The notes beneath the pieces were generated by a model. That model saw only the letters and a program-made list of their open reading frames with translations, had not been told where the DNA came from and ran no database searches. The translations under genes were made by a program, and so were the position numbers. From JBAXGW01 sp037139195 (GTDB taxonomy: Bacteria > Bacteroidota > Bacteroidia > Bacteroidales > JAHJDW01), in assembly GCA_037139195.1 (NCBI GenBank), contig JBAXGW010000007.1, positions 31,181-95,180 of the forward strand: a stretch of DNA of 64,000 bases, in the 5' to 3' direction. This document shows positions 8,449 to 17,835 of this stretch, piece by piece; position 1 is the stretch's first letter; the number at the start of each line of letters is the position of its first letter.

Positions 8449-11400
8449 TTAGAACGAGTCTAAATCAACAGGTCTCATTGTTCCAAACCATTTAACTACT
8501 TTTTCTCCAACTCCATCAACTTTAACATGAATTAAATAGACCCCACTTGCAACAGGAATACCTGCATGATTTTTTAAATCCCAATCAAGTGATGTTTTTA
8601 CTTCATCTTTTTTGTATTGTCTTACTAAAGTTCCTCCAATATTAAATATAGATATTTCACATTTTTCAGGTAAATTAACAATTTTTATTCTATTGTCAAG
8701 TTGACTTGTTTCATAGTTTGAGTATGCATAATATGGATTAGGTACCACATTTATTAAATCTAAAGCGCTTTTTGCCGTTTTATTATCATCAACAATAGCT
8801 TGCAAATCTGTTGTTGTAAACGAGTACAATGGCATATTTTTATTTTCTGGACTCAACGCTAACTCTCTCCCTTGATTCAAGAAATGTTTATAATTTTTAG
8901 CAACTCTTATTTTTATTCTAACTTCATTATTTAACCAAAGGTTCTCTTTTCCTTGAACCGCAAGAGGAATAGATGTATACCAAATATCTTTAAATAATTT
9001 AGTAGCTAGAGCAATATCATCTCCGTTCTTTAAAATATTATAAGCATATTCTCCTCTATCATAAGCTGGGCAATCTTTTAGTCCATTTCCATTGTGTCCT
9101 AAAACATATATGAAATGTTTTCCACCAAATACAGGAGAACCAACACCACCTTCATCATAATATCTTGAAGTAGGATTAAATTTCATATCATTTCCGTTAT
9201 CTGATTTTAGCCATGAATCTTCAGCATACATCATATTTAATCTTTCTCCAGTTTCTAAGCAAATAGCATAACCTGGGAACCATCCCATACCTTGCACCTC
9301 TGAAATACCATCTTTTACAAAAGTTCCACTTCTTAATCTTAAATGAGCAACTCCACCCTCAGCTAACAATGGGTCATTATTTGACTCAAGAACTGGACAA
9401 CGAGTCCATTTAGTTTGATCGTTAGTTAGAACAATATCAACACTACCAAGATTGCTTAGTTTATTATAACTATTTACAATAGTTGCTTTAGAATTTCCCC
9501 AAGAAGGGCTACATTTTACTTTTGGTTCATTATTAGTTAATGCATACGAAGTCATTCTATAAGGAGCCCAAGTACCATAGATAAGTTTTTCAAATTGTTG
9601 AAAAGGATCGGCATAAGCTGAACCAAGTTTAACATCACCCATATAAATAGAGTTTGGACCATCGTCTGCAGCAACTCCCTGTTTTTGATTTCCGGCTCTA
9701 ATCCAATTACTCTCATTTGGTAAATCCTGATCAAATACACCAGTTAACCATACTTTGCTACTATCAGCAAATGAGAAACTTGATCCTATTAAACCATTTA
9801 ATCTAAGATTTAAAGTATCACCACCAGCATTCATTACATCTTGGATAGTAATAGCTAAACCAATTTCAGGAAAAATTTGTTCATTATAAATTGAAATTGA
9901 TTTATCAGATGGATATACAATTCCATTAGTTACATCTACTAATTCCCAAGTAGTTTTCTTTGTAACAGTATCAAGTGCATCTACAAATCTAACTCTAAAA
10001 TCAGAAGCAGGAACTTTAAGAGGATCTATTACTTTAACTCCAATAGGACCAGCATTGTTCATATATTCAATATTTTTTATCGCAACAGGATAAATTGTGG
10101 TATTTAAAATAGCACTTTCAGTTGAAGCAGAAAAATCTAAGAATAAACCACCATTTCCATATCCTTCAATTCTTGTTATTTTAGGACCATATCCATAGTA
10201 TGATTGAGCAATCGTTCCATTTGCTTCAGGATCTGGAATATGAGGTATTCCTACAACCGAACTAATCGCTTCTCCATTATAATTCAAACGACCAGCTTTG
10301 AAAGGTAATTTCTGACCATCTAAATTTCCATCAGTTTGAGAATATGTCTTGTAGTTATTATATCCATAAGCAACAGCAACATAATAATATTTCTTATGAT
10401 TAATTAATTTTTTATCACCTGTTGCAAATGCATCTTGAGTAATTCTAAACGAATGTCTAATTCCTAAATTCTCACCATTTACCTTTTCTAATGGGACATC
10501 ACCACCCACACTAGCATCAAACTCATAATTTACAATTCTTGAAACATCATTTTTAACATCGCACTGAGCAACTAATCTTGCTTTATCGATATTATAGACA
10601 TCTGCAACATTTACGGATGCATCTTTTAATTGATATATCATATATCCTTCAAAACGATATAAAGCATCTCTTTGAATTTTTGGCTTAACATAATAGGTAA
10701 CAGTTTTACCAATTGAATCAGTATGTATCCAATGTATTAAATCAGCTAATTGAACAGAATCATAAGTCCAAGTAGTAACTTGATATGAGCTATCAGGAGT
10801 AATAATATTGAAATCGCTTTCCATTATCTTTGTTCCATCAGGGTTATAAGGGTACATTTCATTTATATTATTTGAAGCAGAGTAAGAAGGGTTAGACAAA
10901 TAAAGTATTAATTCATTGTCTAATTCTTGAATATCAATTTTTGGTGCACAAGGACCGTTTACAACTCTAAAACAATTATCAAACAAACGTTGGCATTTAT
11001 CATCAGCAAGTTTTAATAATTTAACTGATTCCATAGGACCTCCATTATTTGCTCTTGCCCATGGAATACCAACAGTAATATAATTAGTAGCACCAGGTTT
11101 TAATGTAAAAGGGCCTGCAGAATGCATAAATCTTCTATCATAAGGCACATTGCCTGCAGTTTCTTCAGTCCAGTTTTTATCTGAAGGTGCAACACCACCA
11201 GTACCCCAATCGTATTGATCACTTAAACCAGGGAACATAAAATCACAAGGTAATGAAGCTCCAGATGATATATGACCATTTTTACCATAAACCATTTTAG
11301 TATTATCTTTCCATATACCACGCAATAAATTATAATACTGTGGGGCATTATCAGGATCAGTCATTGCATCTAAACCACCACTATTGTTATGGTATACAAA

Positions 11401-12603
11401 TCTTCTCATTCCAAAACGCTCATTATCAACTATAGCATCGTCAAAGTTAACACCATTAATACCACACCATGCGGGGTCATCCATTCCACTTGGACGATTA
11501 CCGATCGCAAAATTACAAGTATCACGTTTTCCATTAGGATCCATATAAGGACCTTGGAAAAAGTCTACGCCAACAGCAGGAGGATTAGCACCATAATCAC
11601 CTTCTTTTCCAGTTCCATCAACGGCTGTTCCATTATAACAATATCCTAAACCTCTAGCTACATCACAACCAACAAAGTCATCTTTTGCTTCACCTAAGTC
11701 TGTATCAGTCCAAAGACTAAAGTAAGTATCAGTAAGAGTATAAGTTGAACGATTTATAATTTGGAAATTATAAAAAGTCATATTATTGATTTCATCATTG
11801 GTAGCAAAACCAAAAGCTTGTGCCCTAATTTCGAAACCTACAGGCGAACCTTGAGTTTGAGAATGAATATTTCCTTTATCATTAAAAACCCACCATAAAG
11901 TTTGATCTCCAAATAAAACTTTATCAGAATTTTCTGTACCACATGTTTCATTTTTAAAATCATACCAAGGATAATCACCGTCATCTGGGCTATAAGTACC
12001 ATCTCCGTTCACATCATAAAAAGGCGCTAAATACTGAGCTTGACCTAAACTAGGATCACCATGAGCAGGCCAATTATTAATTCTATCTAGAATATCATTT
12101 GATGGCTGGGGAGAAACACTAGGATTTGTTTTCCAAGCAATAAACTTTGCAACTTCACTTTTAGAAATTTTAAAATGTTTATCAAATTTTTTACAGGTAG
12201 CAGCATCAATAGAAGCAGTATTATCTGTAGTTAATGGACCAGGCCAAAAGTCATTTCCATTATTTCTATAGGTTTGTGCAGCACATTTCAACTGACCGTT
12301 AACATCAACGCCTGCCATCCAAAGAGAACCACAATACATTGAAGTTTTTTTAGTGTTTTTTGGAATATAATACCTAGAAACAGATTGTAAATCCCACCAC
12401 ATATCACCACCAGTATTAATTCTAGCCCTAACGTTGTTAACATCAAGGTCTGTTGCTCCAGTGGCTGGCTGACAAGCCTCTGCTAACGAAGTCTTGTTTT
12501 GATCAGCACTTTTGCTAACTTTCAGGTATTTATCCGCAAAAATATTATTTGATGAAATAATCCCTAAAAGAGCAATAAACGAAATCTTATATATATTTTT
12601 CAT
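8449..12603 (-). CDS. Giant secreted protein with FlgD-like / T9SS C-terminal domain
   Basis: 1384 residues with a signal peptide (about 1-23, cleavage near FADKYL). The N-terminal half is rich in Trp, Asp, Asn and Gly (for example DVNGDGTYSPDDGDYPWYD), consistent with a calcium-binding extracellular fold, but I do not recognise a catalytic family. The last 100 residues (VVPNPYYAYSNYE, then GTLVRQYKKDE and NHAGIPVASGVYLI) match the FlgD-Ig / T9SS type-A sorting layout: a PNP motif, then WDLKN..G..V.SGVYLIHV. It lies 39 bp after a TonB-dependent receptor gene and 44 bp before the PorV-like gene. The three probably form one surface complex: receptor, large exposed partner and exporter. Confidence 0.75.
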   Translation of the reverse strand: MKNIYKISFIALLGIISSNNIFADKYLKVSKSADQNKTSLAEACQPATGATDLDVNNVRARINTGGDMWWDLQSVSRYYIPKNTKKTSMYCGSLWMAGVDVNGQLKCAAQTYRNNGNDFWPGPLTTDNTASIDAATCKKFDKHFKISKSEVAKFIAWKTNPSVSPQPSNDILDRINNWPAHGDPSLGQAQYLAPFYDVNGDGTYSPDDGDYPWYDFKNETCGTENSDKVLFGDQTLWWVFNDKGNIHSQTQGSPVGFEIRAQAFGFATNDEINNMTFYNFQIINRSTYTLTDTYFSLWTDTDLGEAKDDFVGCDVARGLGYCYNGTAVDGTGKEGDYGANPPAVGVDFFQGPYMDPNGKRDTCNFAIGNRPSGMDDPAWCGINGVNFDDAIVDNERFGMRRFVYHNNSGGLDAMTDPDNAPQYYNLLRGIWKDNTKMVYGKNGHISSGASLPCDFMFPGLSDQYDWGTGGVAPSDKNWTEETAGNVPYDRRFMHSAGPFTLKPGATNYITVGIPWARANNGGPMESVKLLKLADDKCQRLFDNCFRVVNGPCAPKIDIQELDNELILYLSNPSYSASNNINEMYPYNPDGTKIMESDFNIITPDSSYQVTTWTYDSVQLADLIHWIHTDSIGKTVTYYVKPKIQRDALYRFEGYMIYQLKDASVNVADVYNIDKARLVAQCDVKNDVSRIVNYEFDASVGGDVPLEKVNGENLGIRHSFRITQDAFATGDKKLINHKKYYYVAVAYGYNNYKTYSQTDGNLDGQKLPFKAGRLNYNGEAISSVVGIPHIPDPEANGTIAQSYYGYGPKITRIEGYGNGGLFLDFSASTESAILNTTIYPVAIKNIEYMNNAGPIGVKVIDPLKVPASDFRVRFVDALDTVTKKTTWELVDVTNGIVYPSDKSISIYNEQIFPEIGLAITIQDVMNAGGDTLNLRLNGLIGSSFSFADSSKVWLTGVFDQDLPNESNWIRAGNQKQGVAADDGPNSIYMGDVKLGSAYADPFQQFEKLIYGTWAPYRMTSYALTNNEPKVKCSPSWGNSKATIVNSYNKLSNLGSVDIVLTNDQTKWTRCPVLESNNDPLLAEGGVAHLRLRSGTFVKDGISEVQGMGWFPGYAICLETGERLNMMYAEDSWLKSDNGNDMKFNPTSRYYDEGGVGSPVFGGKHFIYVLGHNGNGLKDCPAYDRGEYAYNILKNGDDIALATKLFKDIWYTSIPLAVQGKENLWLNNEVRIKIRVAKNYKHFLNQGRELALSPENKNMPLYSFTTTDLQAIVDDNKTAKSALDLINVVPNPYYAYSNYETSQLDNRIKIVNLPEKCEISIFNIGGTLVRQYKKDEVKTSLDWDLKNHAGIPVASGVYLIHVKVDGVGEKVVKWFGTMRPVDLDSF

Positions 12604-12642
12604 AGCTCTGTTTTTTACAATTGATAAATTTAAATACTAAAA

Positions 12643-15600
12643 TTAAAAATTTAATTGAATTCCTAAACGAATAGTTCGTGGTGTCGTGTAGTTTGAAGGA
12701 TCATTTACTGCTACAGAATAAATATCTCTAAACGACTGTTCATCTGTTTGATTTTTAATATCATTCTGATATTGTGCTGCAGCTAGATATCCATCGTCAT
12801 TAGGATTACCAGTTGCTCTATAAACATACGTAATATTTCTAGAATCTAGTACATTTAATATTTGTAGATAAACATTCAAATAAACATCTTTACCTTTTTT
12901 GCCATCTTTTTTGCCAAGAGTTAAATAAATATCTCGGTCAATTTTAGTATCAATTCTAAAACTACCTTGTAATCTAGATCCATTCACTTGTCCTTTTAAA
13001 GTTGATGTTGCATCCGGTATAATCGTAGCCCTTTGAGAAATATTGCTTTGTCGACTATAAGGAGTTCCTGAATTGTATCCAAAAGTAGTATTTATACCAG
13101 TATTAGCAAATACTTCTATCGTTTTTGCAACTTCTTCGCCATCTGCATTTTTCTTCACTTTAGTAAATTTTGGACCATTATAGTCTTTTCCGGAAGAATA
13201 TCTAAAATCAACAATTGCAGACAAGGCATGACGACGATCGTATGATAATGGACCTACTGTTCTTAAATTTGGCAAACCAGCTCTTACTAAAGCTAAAGCT
13301 GAACCAGCATTAGAACCAGTACCGTCAGCGAATTGTAGAGAGTAACTAGCTTTAAACCAAATGTTTTTTGTTTGACGTAAATCATATGAAATAGTTAAAC
13401 CTTTTGTAGTACCAAAATCTATATTTCCATAAGTAGTATATGAAACAGGGTAGGCACCATAAATTCCTACAGCTTGAACCTGATCACGCATCTCGCGATA
13501 GTAAGCAGAAATTTTCAATGAAGAAGCTTTAGAAAGCACTTGTTGGAAACCAAGTTCATAATCAATCGTTTTTTCAGGTTTTAAATCAGGATTATTAATT
13601 GGATTAGTACCCATACTGTATATGTATAAATAATCAACAGGATTCAATCTTACACCACCTAAAGGTCGTTTTGTTAAAATATCATAATGTGCAAAGAATA
13701 AAGCTTCATCAGAAATTGGGAAAGAGAAAGAAATACGAGGCAAGAAATTTACTTGAGGTTCATAATCTTTAAACGCTTTAGAACTAAGTAATGAATTGTT
13801 AGGGTCAACTAATTGAGGAGCTATTCCAGATCCAGTTGAAATTAAGTTAAAATCTGTTATTTGCTCTCCATTAGCATTATACCATGTTGAACCATCCCTA
13901 TAACCAGTTATAGCAGTTGGATTTTTTAAATCATTCACATAAACAACATAATCGCTACCGATACTAGAAGGTACATCTCCTAATTTAGTTTCTCCAGCTT
14001 TTACAGTTTCAAACAATGAATACTGATCTTTCAACACTTTTTGATTTGCATCAAAACGGTCAACACGTAAACCAACATTAAAAATTAAATCATTAAAAGC
14101 AAATTTATCTTGAATATACCCTGCAATGTAAATTGGTTCATAAGCACCTATTTCTCTTTTATAAACTCCACGTTCATCTTTTTCAGTAAAGAAATCATCA
14201 AAACTAGGTTTTTTATTCAACATTTTCCCTGTGTAATCATAACCATAGTATGTAACTAAAGCATTATTTCCACCACCATTAAATAGTTCTTCAGGGCTAA
14301 ACATGTCAATAGAAAATTCGCTTGGATCATAAGAATCTACATCAATCCAATCTCTTCCATTAACATCTAAGCCTAATTTTTTTCTGAAATTATAGTCGAT
14401 AGAAGTTTGTGAACCTAAATTTATTAATCTTTCATAGTTTATTGTATCTTGAAAATATCCACTTGCATCATAAATTGGATAAGGATTATCAGTATCAAGT
14501 TCTTGAATATGGAAGTTTATACTCTGTCTCATAACATTCCAAAGTGCTACTGGACTATATGTAATACTCCTATCTACTCTTTGTTCATACTGAAACCCAA
14601 AAGAGATTGCATGATTTCCTATATCAGCAGAAGCATTTGCATTAAATCCTATTTGTGAATTATCATATTTTGAATAACTATCATATCTAGTACCAACATT
14701 GTAATAAATTCCATATATATTTTTTGGAACGCTTCCATTCAGCAAACCTTGATAATTTAATACTTGACTCGAATTAGTTATCGGATTAAACTCCGTACTA
14801 TATGTATCAAATATATAACTTGTATAATTTGCTAAATCAGGATTATAAGTACTTGGGTCAAAAACAATAGATCTATCAGCAAACGCATTTTGTACATATA
14901 CATTAGAAATCGGAAGACCATTTATAGAATCAGAGCCCAATTCATAAGATCTCACTTTAGTTGTTTTAAATTTACCAACATGACCGTAAGCAAAAAGGTT
15001 GTCCTTTAAATTTGGATCTTGATTGCCTCCAAACTGTTTTGAGTAATCTGCTTGAATTGAATAATAGATATTTTTAATTAATTGTTTTTTTGCTTTTTCA
15101 TCTGTTGAATTGCTAAATTTTTGAGTAAAACGACCAAAAATTCTGTAATCCCCACTGGTAACTTGTGGATTATTTTTGCTATTTAACATTGTATATTCCC
15201 AAATATAAGCATTCCCTCTACTATAGCTGAAAGAACCTCCAAAAGTCAAATTTGTGTTTTTCGAACTCTTTACATCTATTTTAGCAGACAAGCTAGCTGA
15301 TTTATTTGCAACGTTTTCTTTGCATTTAATATTTACCATATCTGATTTCCTCAAATATTCTCCTGTATTAAAAACACCGCCAGCAGCACCAGCAGTTACA
15401 TAAGGATGTGCAGTTATATTTGCCAATGATTGGTCATTTGCTTTCCATATTCCATAAGCTGATGGATCGTTGTCTTTTTGTGATAATACTTCTCCTGATA
15501 AAAAGAAACCAAACAAAGGGTTTTTCTTAGTTGAATCATTTTTATCCTTAACCATCAATAATGGACCTTGAACTGAAAAGCCCAATAAATTATAACCAAA

Positions 15601-16329
15601 TTTATCAATAAACTGAGAGGTTAAAATTTCCAACCCGCCAGACCAGTCTTTAGATGGGCCTTTTGTTGTAATATTAATAATACCTCCTGTAGCATCCCCA
15701 TATTGAGCAGGCAAACCACCTGTCATAACAGAAATTGCTTCGATTGAACTAGCTGGCAAATTTGCTTTCCCCATAACTTTAACACCATCAACGTATGTAA
15801 CAGTAGCATCAGTACGAGAACCCCTAACACTAGTATTTCCCGAATTATCTGTAAAAACACCTCCCATTGTCGAAACGACAGCATCAACAGATCGACCTGG
15901 CATCTTAGATATTTGTTTAGAATCCATAGATTCCTTTGAACCTCCATCCTTATCAATTAAAGGAATTGCATAGTCCACAACAGTAAACTCATCCATTGTG
16001 ATGGAGGTGGACTCCATATCTACATCCAAAAATGTAATATTTTCTGATTTAATAACAACTCCACTTATTTGAAGTGGTTTATAGCCGACAAACGTGGCTT
16101 TCACGTCATACTTTCCTGGATTTATTGGTTTGATGGTGTAATTTCCATCAAAATCGGTAGTAGTACCACCTGTTTGTCTTCCACCTGATTCAATAACAAT
16201 ATTAGCAAAAGGGATTCCTTCGCCTGTTGTTTTGTCTTTAATCTTCCCTTTAAGGGTTCCAGATTGTGCTAATACCAACGCATTTGCGCTGACAATAACT
16301 GCTAAAGTAAATAGTAACTTTCGTAACAT
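12643..16329 (-). CDS. TonB-dependent receptor with carboxypeptidase-regulatory-like N-terminal domain
   Basis: 1228 residues from the ATG at 16329 (MLRKLLFTLAVIVSANALVLAQ signal peptide). A farther ATG at 16362 would lie almost on the predicted transcription start, so I prefer the later one. After the signal comes a CarboxypepD_reg-like Ig domain (LKGKIKDKTTGEGIPFANIVI), a plug domain with GGLPAQYGDATGGIINITTKG, and a long beta-barrel ending in a C-terminal aromatic strand (IRLGIQLNF). Such receptors import ligands across the outer membrane using TonB energy. There is no SusD partner; instead a giant secreted protein and a PorV-like barrel follow. The ligand is unknown. Confidence 0.88.
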   Translation of the reverse strand: MLRKLLFTLAVIVSANALVLAQSGTLKGKIKDKTTGEGIPFANIVIESGGRQTGGTTTDFDGNYTIKPINPGKYDVKATFVGYKPLQISGVVIKSENITFLDVDMESTSITMDEFTVVDYAIPLIDKDGGSKESMDSKQISKMPGRSVDAVVSTMGGVFTDNSGNTSVRGSRTDATVTYVDGVKVMGKANLPASSIEAISVMTGGLPAQYGDATGGIINITTKGPSKDWSGGLEILTSQFIDKFGYNLLGFSVQGPLLMVKDKNDSTKKNPLFGFFLSGEVLSQKDNDPSAYGIWKANDQSLANITAHPYVTAGAAGGVFNTGEYLRKSDMVNIKCKENVANKSASLSAKIDVKSSKNTNLTFGGSFSYSRGNAYIWEYTMLNSKNNPQVTSGDYRIFGRFTQKFSNSTDEKAKKQLIKNIYYSIQADYSKQFGGNQDPNLKDNLFAYGHVGKFKTTKVRSYELGSDSINGLPISNVYVQNAFADRSIVFDPSTYNPDLANYTSYIFDTYSTEFNPITNSSQVLNYQGLLNGSVPKNIYGIYYNVGTRYDSYSKYDNSQIGFNANASADIGNHAISFGFQYEQRVDRSITYSPVALWNVMRQSINFHIQELDTDNPYPIYDASGYFQDTINYERLINLGSQTSIDYNFRKKLGLDVNGRDWIDVDSYDPSEFSIDMFSPEELFNGGGNNALVTYYGYDYTGKMLNKKPSFDDFFTEKDERGVYKREIGAYEPIYIAGYIQDKFAFNDLIFNVGLRVDRFDANQKVLKDQYSLFETVKAGETKLGDVPSSIGSDYVVYVNDLKNPTAITGYRDGSTWYNANGEQITDFNLISTGSGIAPQLVDPNNSLLSSKAFKDYEPQVNFLPRISFSFPISDEALFFAHYDILTKRPLGGVRLNPVDYLYIYSMGTNPINNPDLKPEKTIDYELGFQQVLSKASSLKISAYYREMRDQVQAVGIYGAYPVSYTTYGNIDFGTTKGLTISYDLRQTKNIWFKASYSLQFADGTGSNAGSALALVRAGLPNLRTVGPLSYDRRHALSAIVDFRYSSGKDYNGPKFTKVKKNADGEEVAKTIEVFANTGINTTFGYNSGTPYSRQSNISQRATIIPDATSTLKGQVNGSRLQGSFRIDTKIDRDIYLTLGKKDGKKGKDVYLNVYLQILNVLDSRNITYVYRATGNPNDDGYLAAAQYQNDIKNQTDEQSFRDIYSVAVNDPSNYTTPRTIRLGIQLNF

Positions 16330-16372
16330 ATCAATAATTTTTGTTAGATTCAATGTGCCCATTTAAGGGGGG

Positions 16373-16405
16373 TAAAGTTAAAAATAAAAAATCTTATAAA
16401 CCAAA
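16373..16405 (-). promoter_or_regulatory. Promoter of the TonB receptor operon
   Basis: On the - strand TTTG (16405-16402) is followed, 21 bp later, by TAACTTTA (16380-16373), close to TTTG-N19-21-TAnnTTTG. The predicted start of transcription is near 16366, giving a leader of about 37 nt to the ATG at 16329. Confidence 0.5.
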
Positions 16406-16443
16406 TTTTTATACAACTGCAAGACAAAAAAAATCTTAAAAAG

Positions 16444-16884
16444 CTAATAATCGGGTCTTTTTAGTTTATAACTAAAGAACTTTGCCCTTTGTATATCAGC
16501 CTTTTGAAGCATTAATTTTGGCTTATTTTTTTTTGAAATATTTTTATTTTTTTCTAATAAGTTTGATTTGGGGGTTAAGAAACTTGAATTTGAAATTATT
16601 ATTTCTTGCAATAAAAAAGCAACATAGAAATTGGAATTTTCGCTGCCTTGGCAAGGGTTTGATGCATTTAGGGGGTATCTTTTTACTTGTTGATAAGTAT
16701 TATCTGAAGGAAATACTGAAAGTAATCTTTTTTTATTAAAAAAACTTTTAACTAAATCTATAAAATAAAAATCTTTACTAAAGAAATCTAGTTTATCAGC
16801 TTGGCTTTTGAAGTATATTTTAATATTACGACCTAAAAACCAAATAGCTAATACTAATAAATAAATAATCTCTTGCGATTTCAT
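16444..16884 (-). CDS. Hypothetical membrane-anchored protein next to the LytTR system
   Basis: 146 residues, not recognised. One N-terminal hydrophobic helix (about 6-19, IIYLLVLAIWFLG) is followed by a basic, Lys/Asn/Ser-rich soluble part of about 120 residues with a single Cys. Codon use is similar to neighbouring genes, with A/T at third positions. It is preceded by a -7-like box (16941-16934) and by two 11-bp direct repeats of LytTR-site type (16974-17005). That supports it being a real gene, possibly the target of the adjacent response regulator. An overlapping + frame at 16482-16739 has no such support. Function cannot be assigned. Confidence 0.5.
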   Translation of the reverse strand: MKSQEIIYLLVLAIWFLGRNIKIYFKSQADKLDFFSKDFYFIDLVKSFFNKKRLLSVFPSDNTYQQVKRYPLNASNPCQGSENSNFYVAFLLQEIIISNSSFLTPKSNLLEKNKNISKKNKPKLMLQKADIQRAKFFSYKLKRPDY

Positions 16885-16933
16885 ATATTATAATGTATAA
16901 TTTGCTAGTTAATCTAACTTGGATTAGATGCGA

Positions 16934-17005
16934 TAAATATAGAACTAAAATATTGAATAAAAAAACACGAATCAGGTAACGGTATATTTCAAAAAGGTAA
17001 CGGTA
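16934..17005 (-). promoter_or_regulatory. Putative LytTR operator and promoter: two 11-bp direct repeats at 21-bp spacing
   Basis: On the - strand TACCGTTACCT occurs twice without mismatch (17005-16995 and 16984-16974). The copies are 21 bp start to start, that is two helical turns. The ACCGTT core fits the general LytTR site pattern [TA][AC][CA]GTTN[AG][TG], with copies spaced by about 12 bp. A -7-like box TATATTTA (16941-16934) follows 32 bp after the proximal repeat. No TTTG -33 box is visible at the right distance, as expected for an activator-dependent promoter. Confidence 0.6.
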
Positions 17006-17021
17006 CAATATAATCAGTTAA

Positions 17022-17771
17022 CTACAAATGATTAATCATGTCAATTATTGAATCTCGCTTCCTTCTTGACACAGGAATAACAGTTCCATCTGTTAGCTCC
17101 ATACTTCCTCCATCAACTCTGAGATAAGCTTTTACATATTTCATATTTACCAGATGGGATTTATGAGGACGAATAAAATTAAAGTCTGCCAACAGTTCTT
17201 CATAGTCTTTTAAAGTATGGGAAACCATTATTATCATTCCATCTGATAAGAAAAACTTTGTGTAATAATCTTCCGATTCGCAACGTATAATATTAACAAC
17301 ATCAATAACATGCATTCCTTTTGATGTTGATAATACAATTTTTTTTGATTCCGAATTCTTCATATTATTAAGTAACACATTAATTCCTGCAGAACTTTCG
17401 GCTTTATTAGCAGGATTTTTCTTTTCAATTTTTTCAATTGCATTAATTAAATCATCAGGATCAATTGGTTTAAGCAAATAATCTATTGCACTGTATTTAA
17501 AGGCTTTTATTGCATATTGATCATAGGCAGTTGTGAAAACTACTTCAAAAGAAATGTTTCCAAGCGCTTCTAACAGTTTAAAGCCACTTCCATCAGGCAT
17601 TTGAATATCAAGAAAAACAACGTCGGGAGTAATTTCTTTTAATAATGAAAGTGCGCTATTAAAACCATCTGCTTCGGCTATAACTTCTGTGTTTTTACAA
17701 TATCTTGACAACAACCCTTTTAGGGTGTCGCGAGAAGCATTTTCATCGTCTATAATTATTGCTCTAATCAT
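17022..17771 (-). CDS. LytTR-family response regulator
   Basis: 249 residues from the ATG at 17771 (MIRAIIIDDENASRD); the frame runs 9 codons further but the receiver fold starts here. The receiver domain (about 1-120) has the acidic pair D8-D9, the phosphorylation site D55 in FLDIQMPDG, and K106-type TDYLLKP-like lysine in IDYLLKPID. The LytTR DNA-binding domain (about 145-245) ends with FIRPHKSHLVNMKYV and PVSRRKRDSI. Phosphorylated LytTR regulators bind pairs of direct repeats about 21 bp apart; such a pair lies immediately beyond this gene. It is 64 bp downstream of its probable kinase. Confidence 0.95.
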   Translation of the reverse strand: MIRAIIIDDENASRDTLKGLLSRYCKNTEVIAEADGFNSALSLLKEITPDVVFLDIQMPDGSGFKLLEALGNISFEVVFTTAYDQYAIKAFKYSAIDYLLKPIDPDDLINAIEKIEKKNPANKAESSAGINVLLNNMKNSESKKIVLSTSKGMHVIDVVNIIRCESEDYYTKFFLSDGMIIMVSHTLKDYEELLADFNFIRPHKSHLVNMKYVKAYLRVDGGSMELTDGTVIPVSRRKRDSIIDMINHL

Positions 17772-17835
17772 AAAGTATTTATCTATATTTAAATTCAAAT
17801 ATCCTTATTAAATTCCACTTTACAAAAAAATATTT

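Noticed and set aside
16482..16739. 85-codon + strand frame opposite the 146-residue gene
   Set aside because: No upstream promoter-like site and strongly hydrophobic Phe/Leu-rich translation typical of antisense shadows of Lys-rich genes.
16826..17008. 60-codon - strand frame across the LytTR direct repeats
   Set aside because: It overlaps both the operator and the better 146-codon frame in another register; a chance frame in AT-rich DNA.
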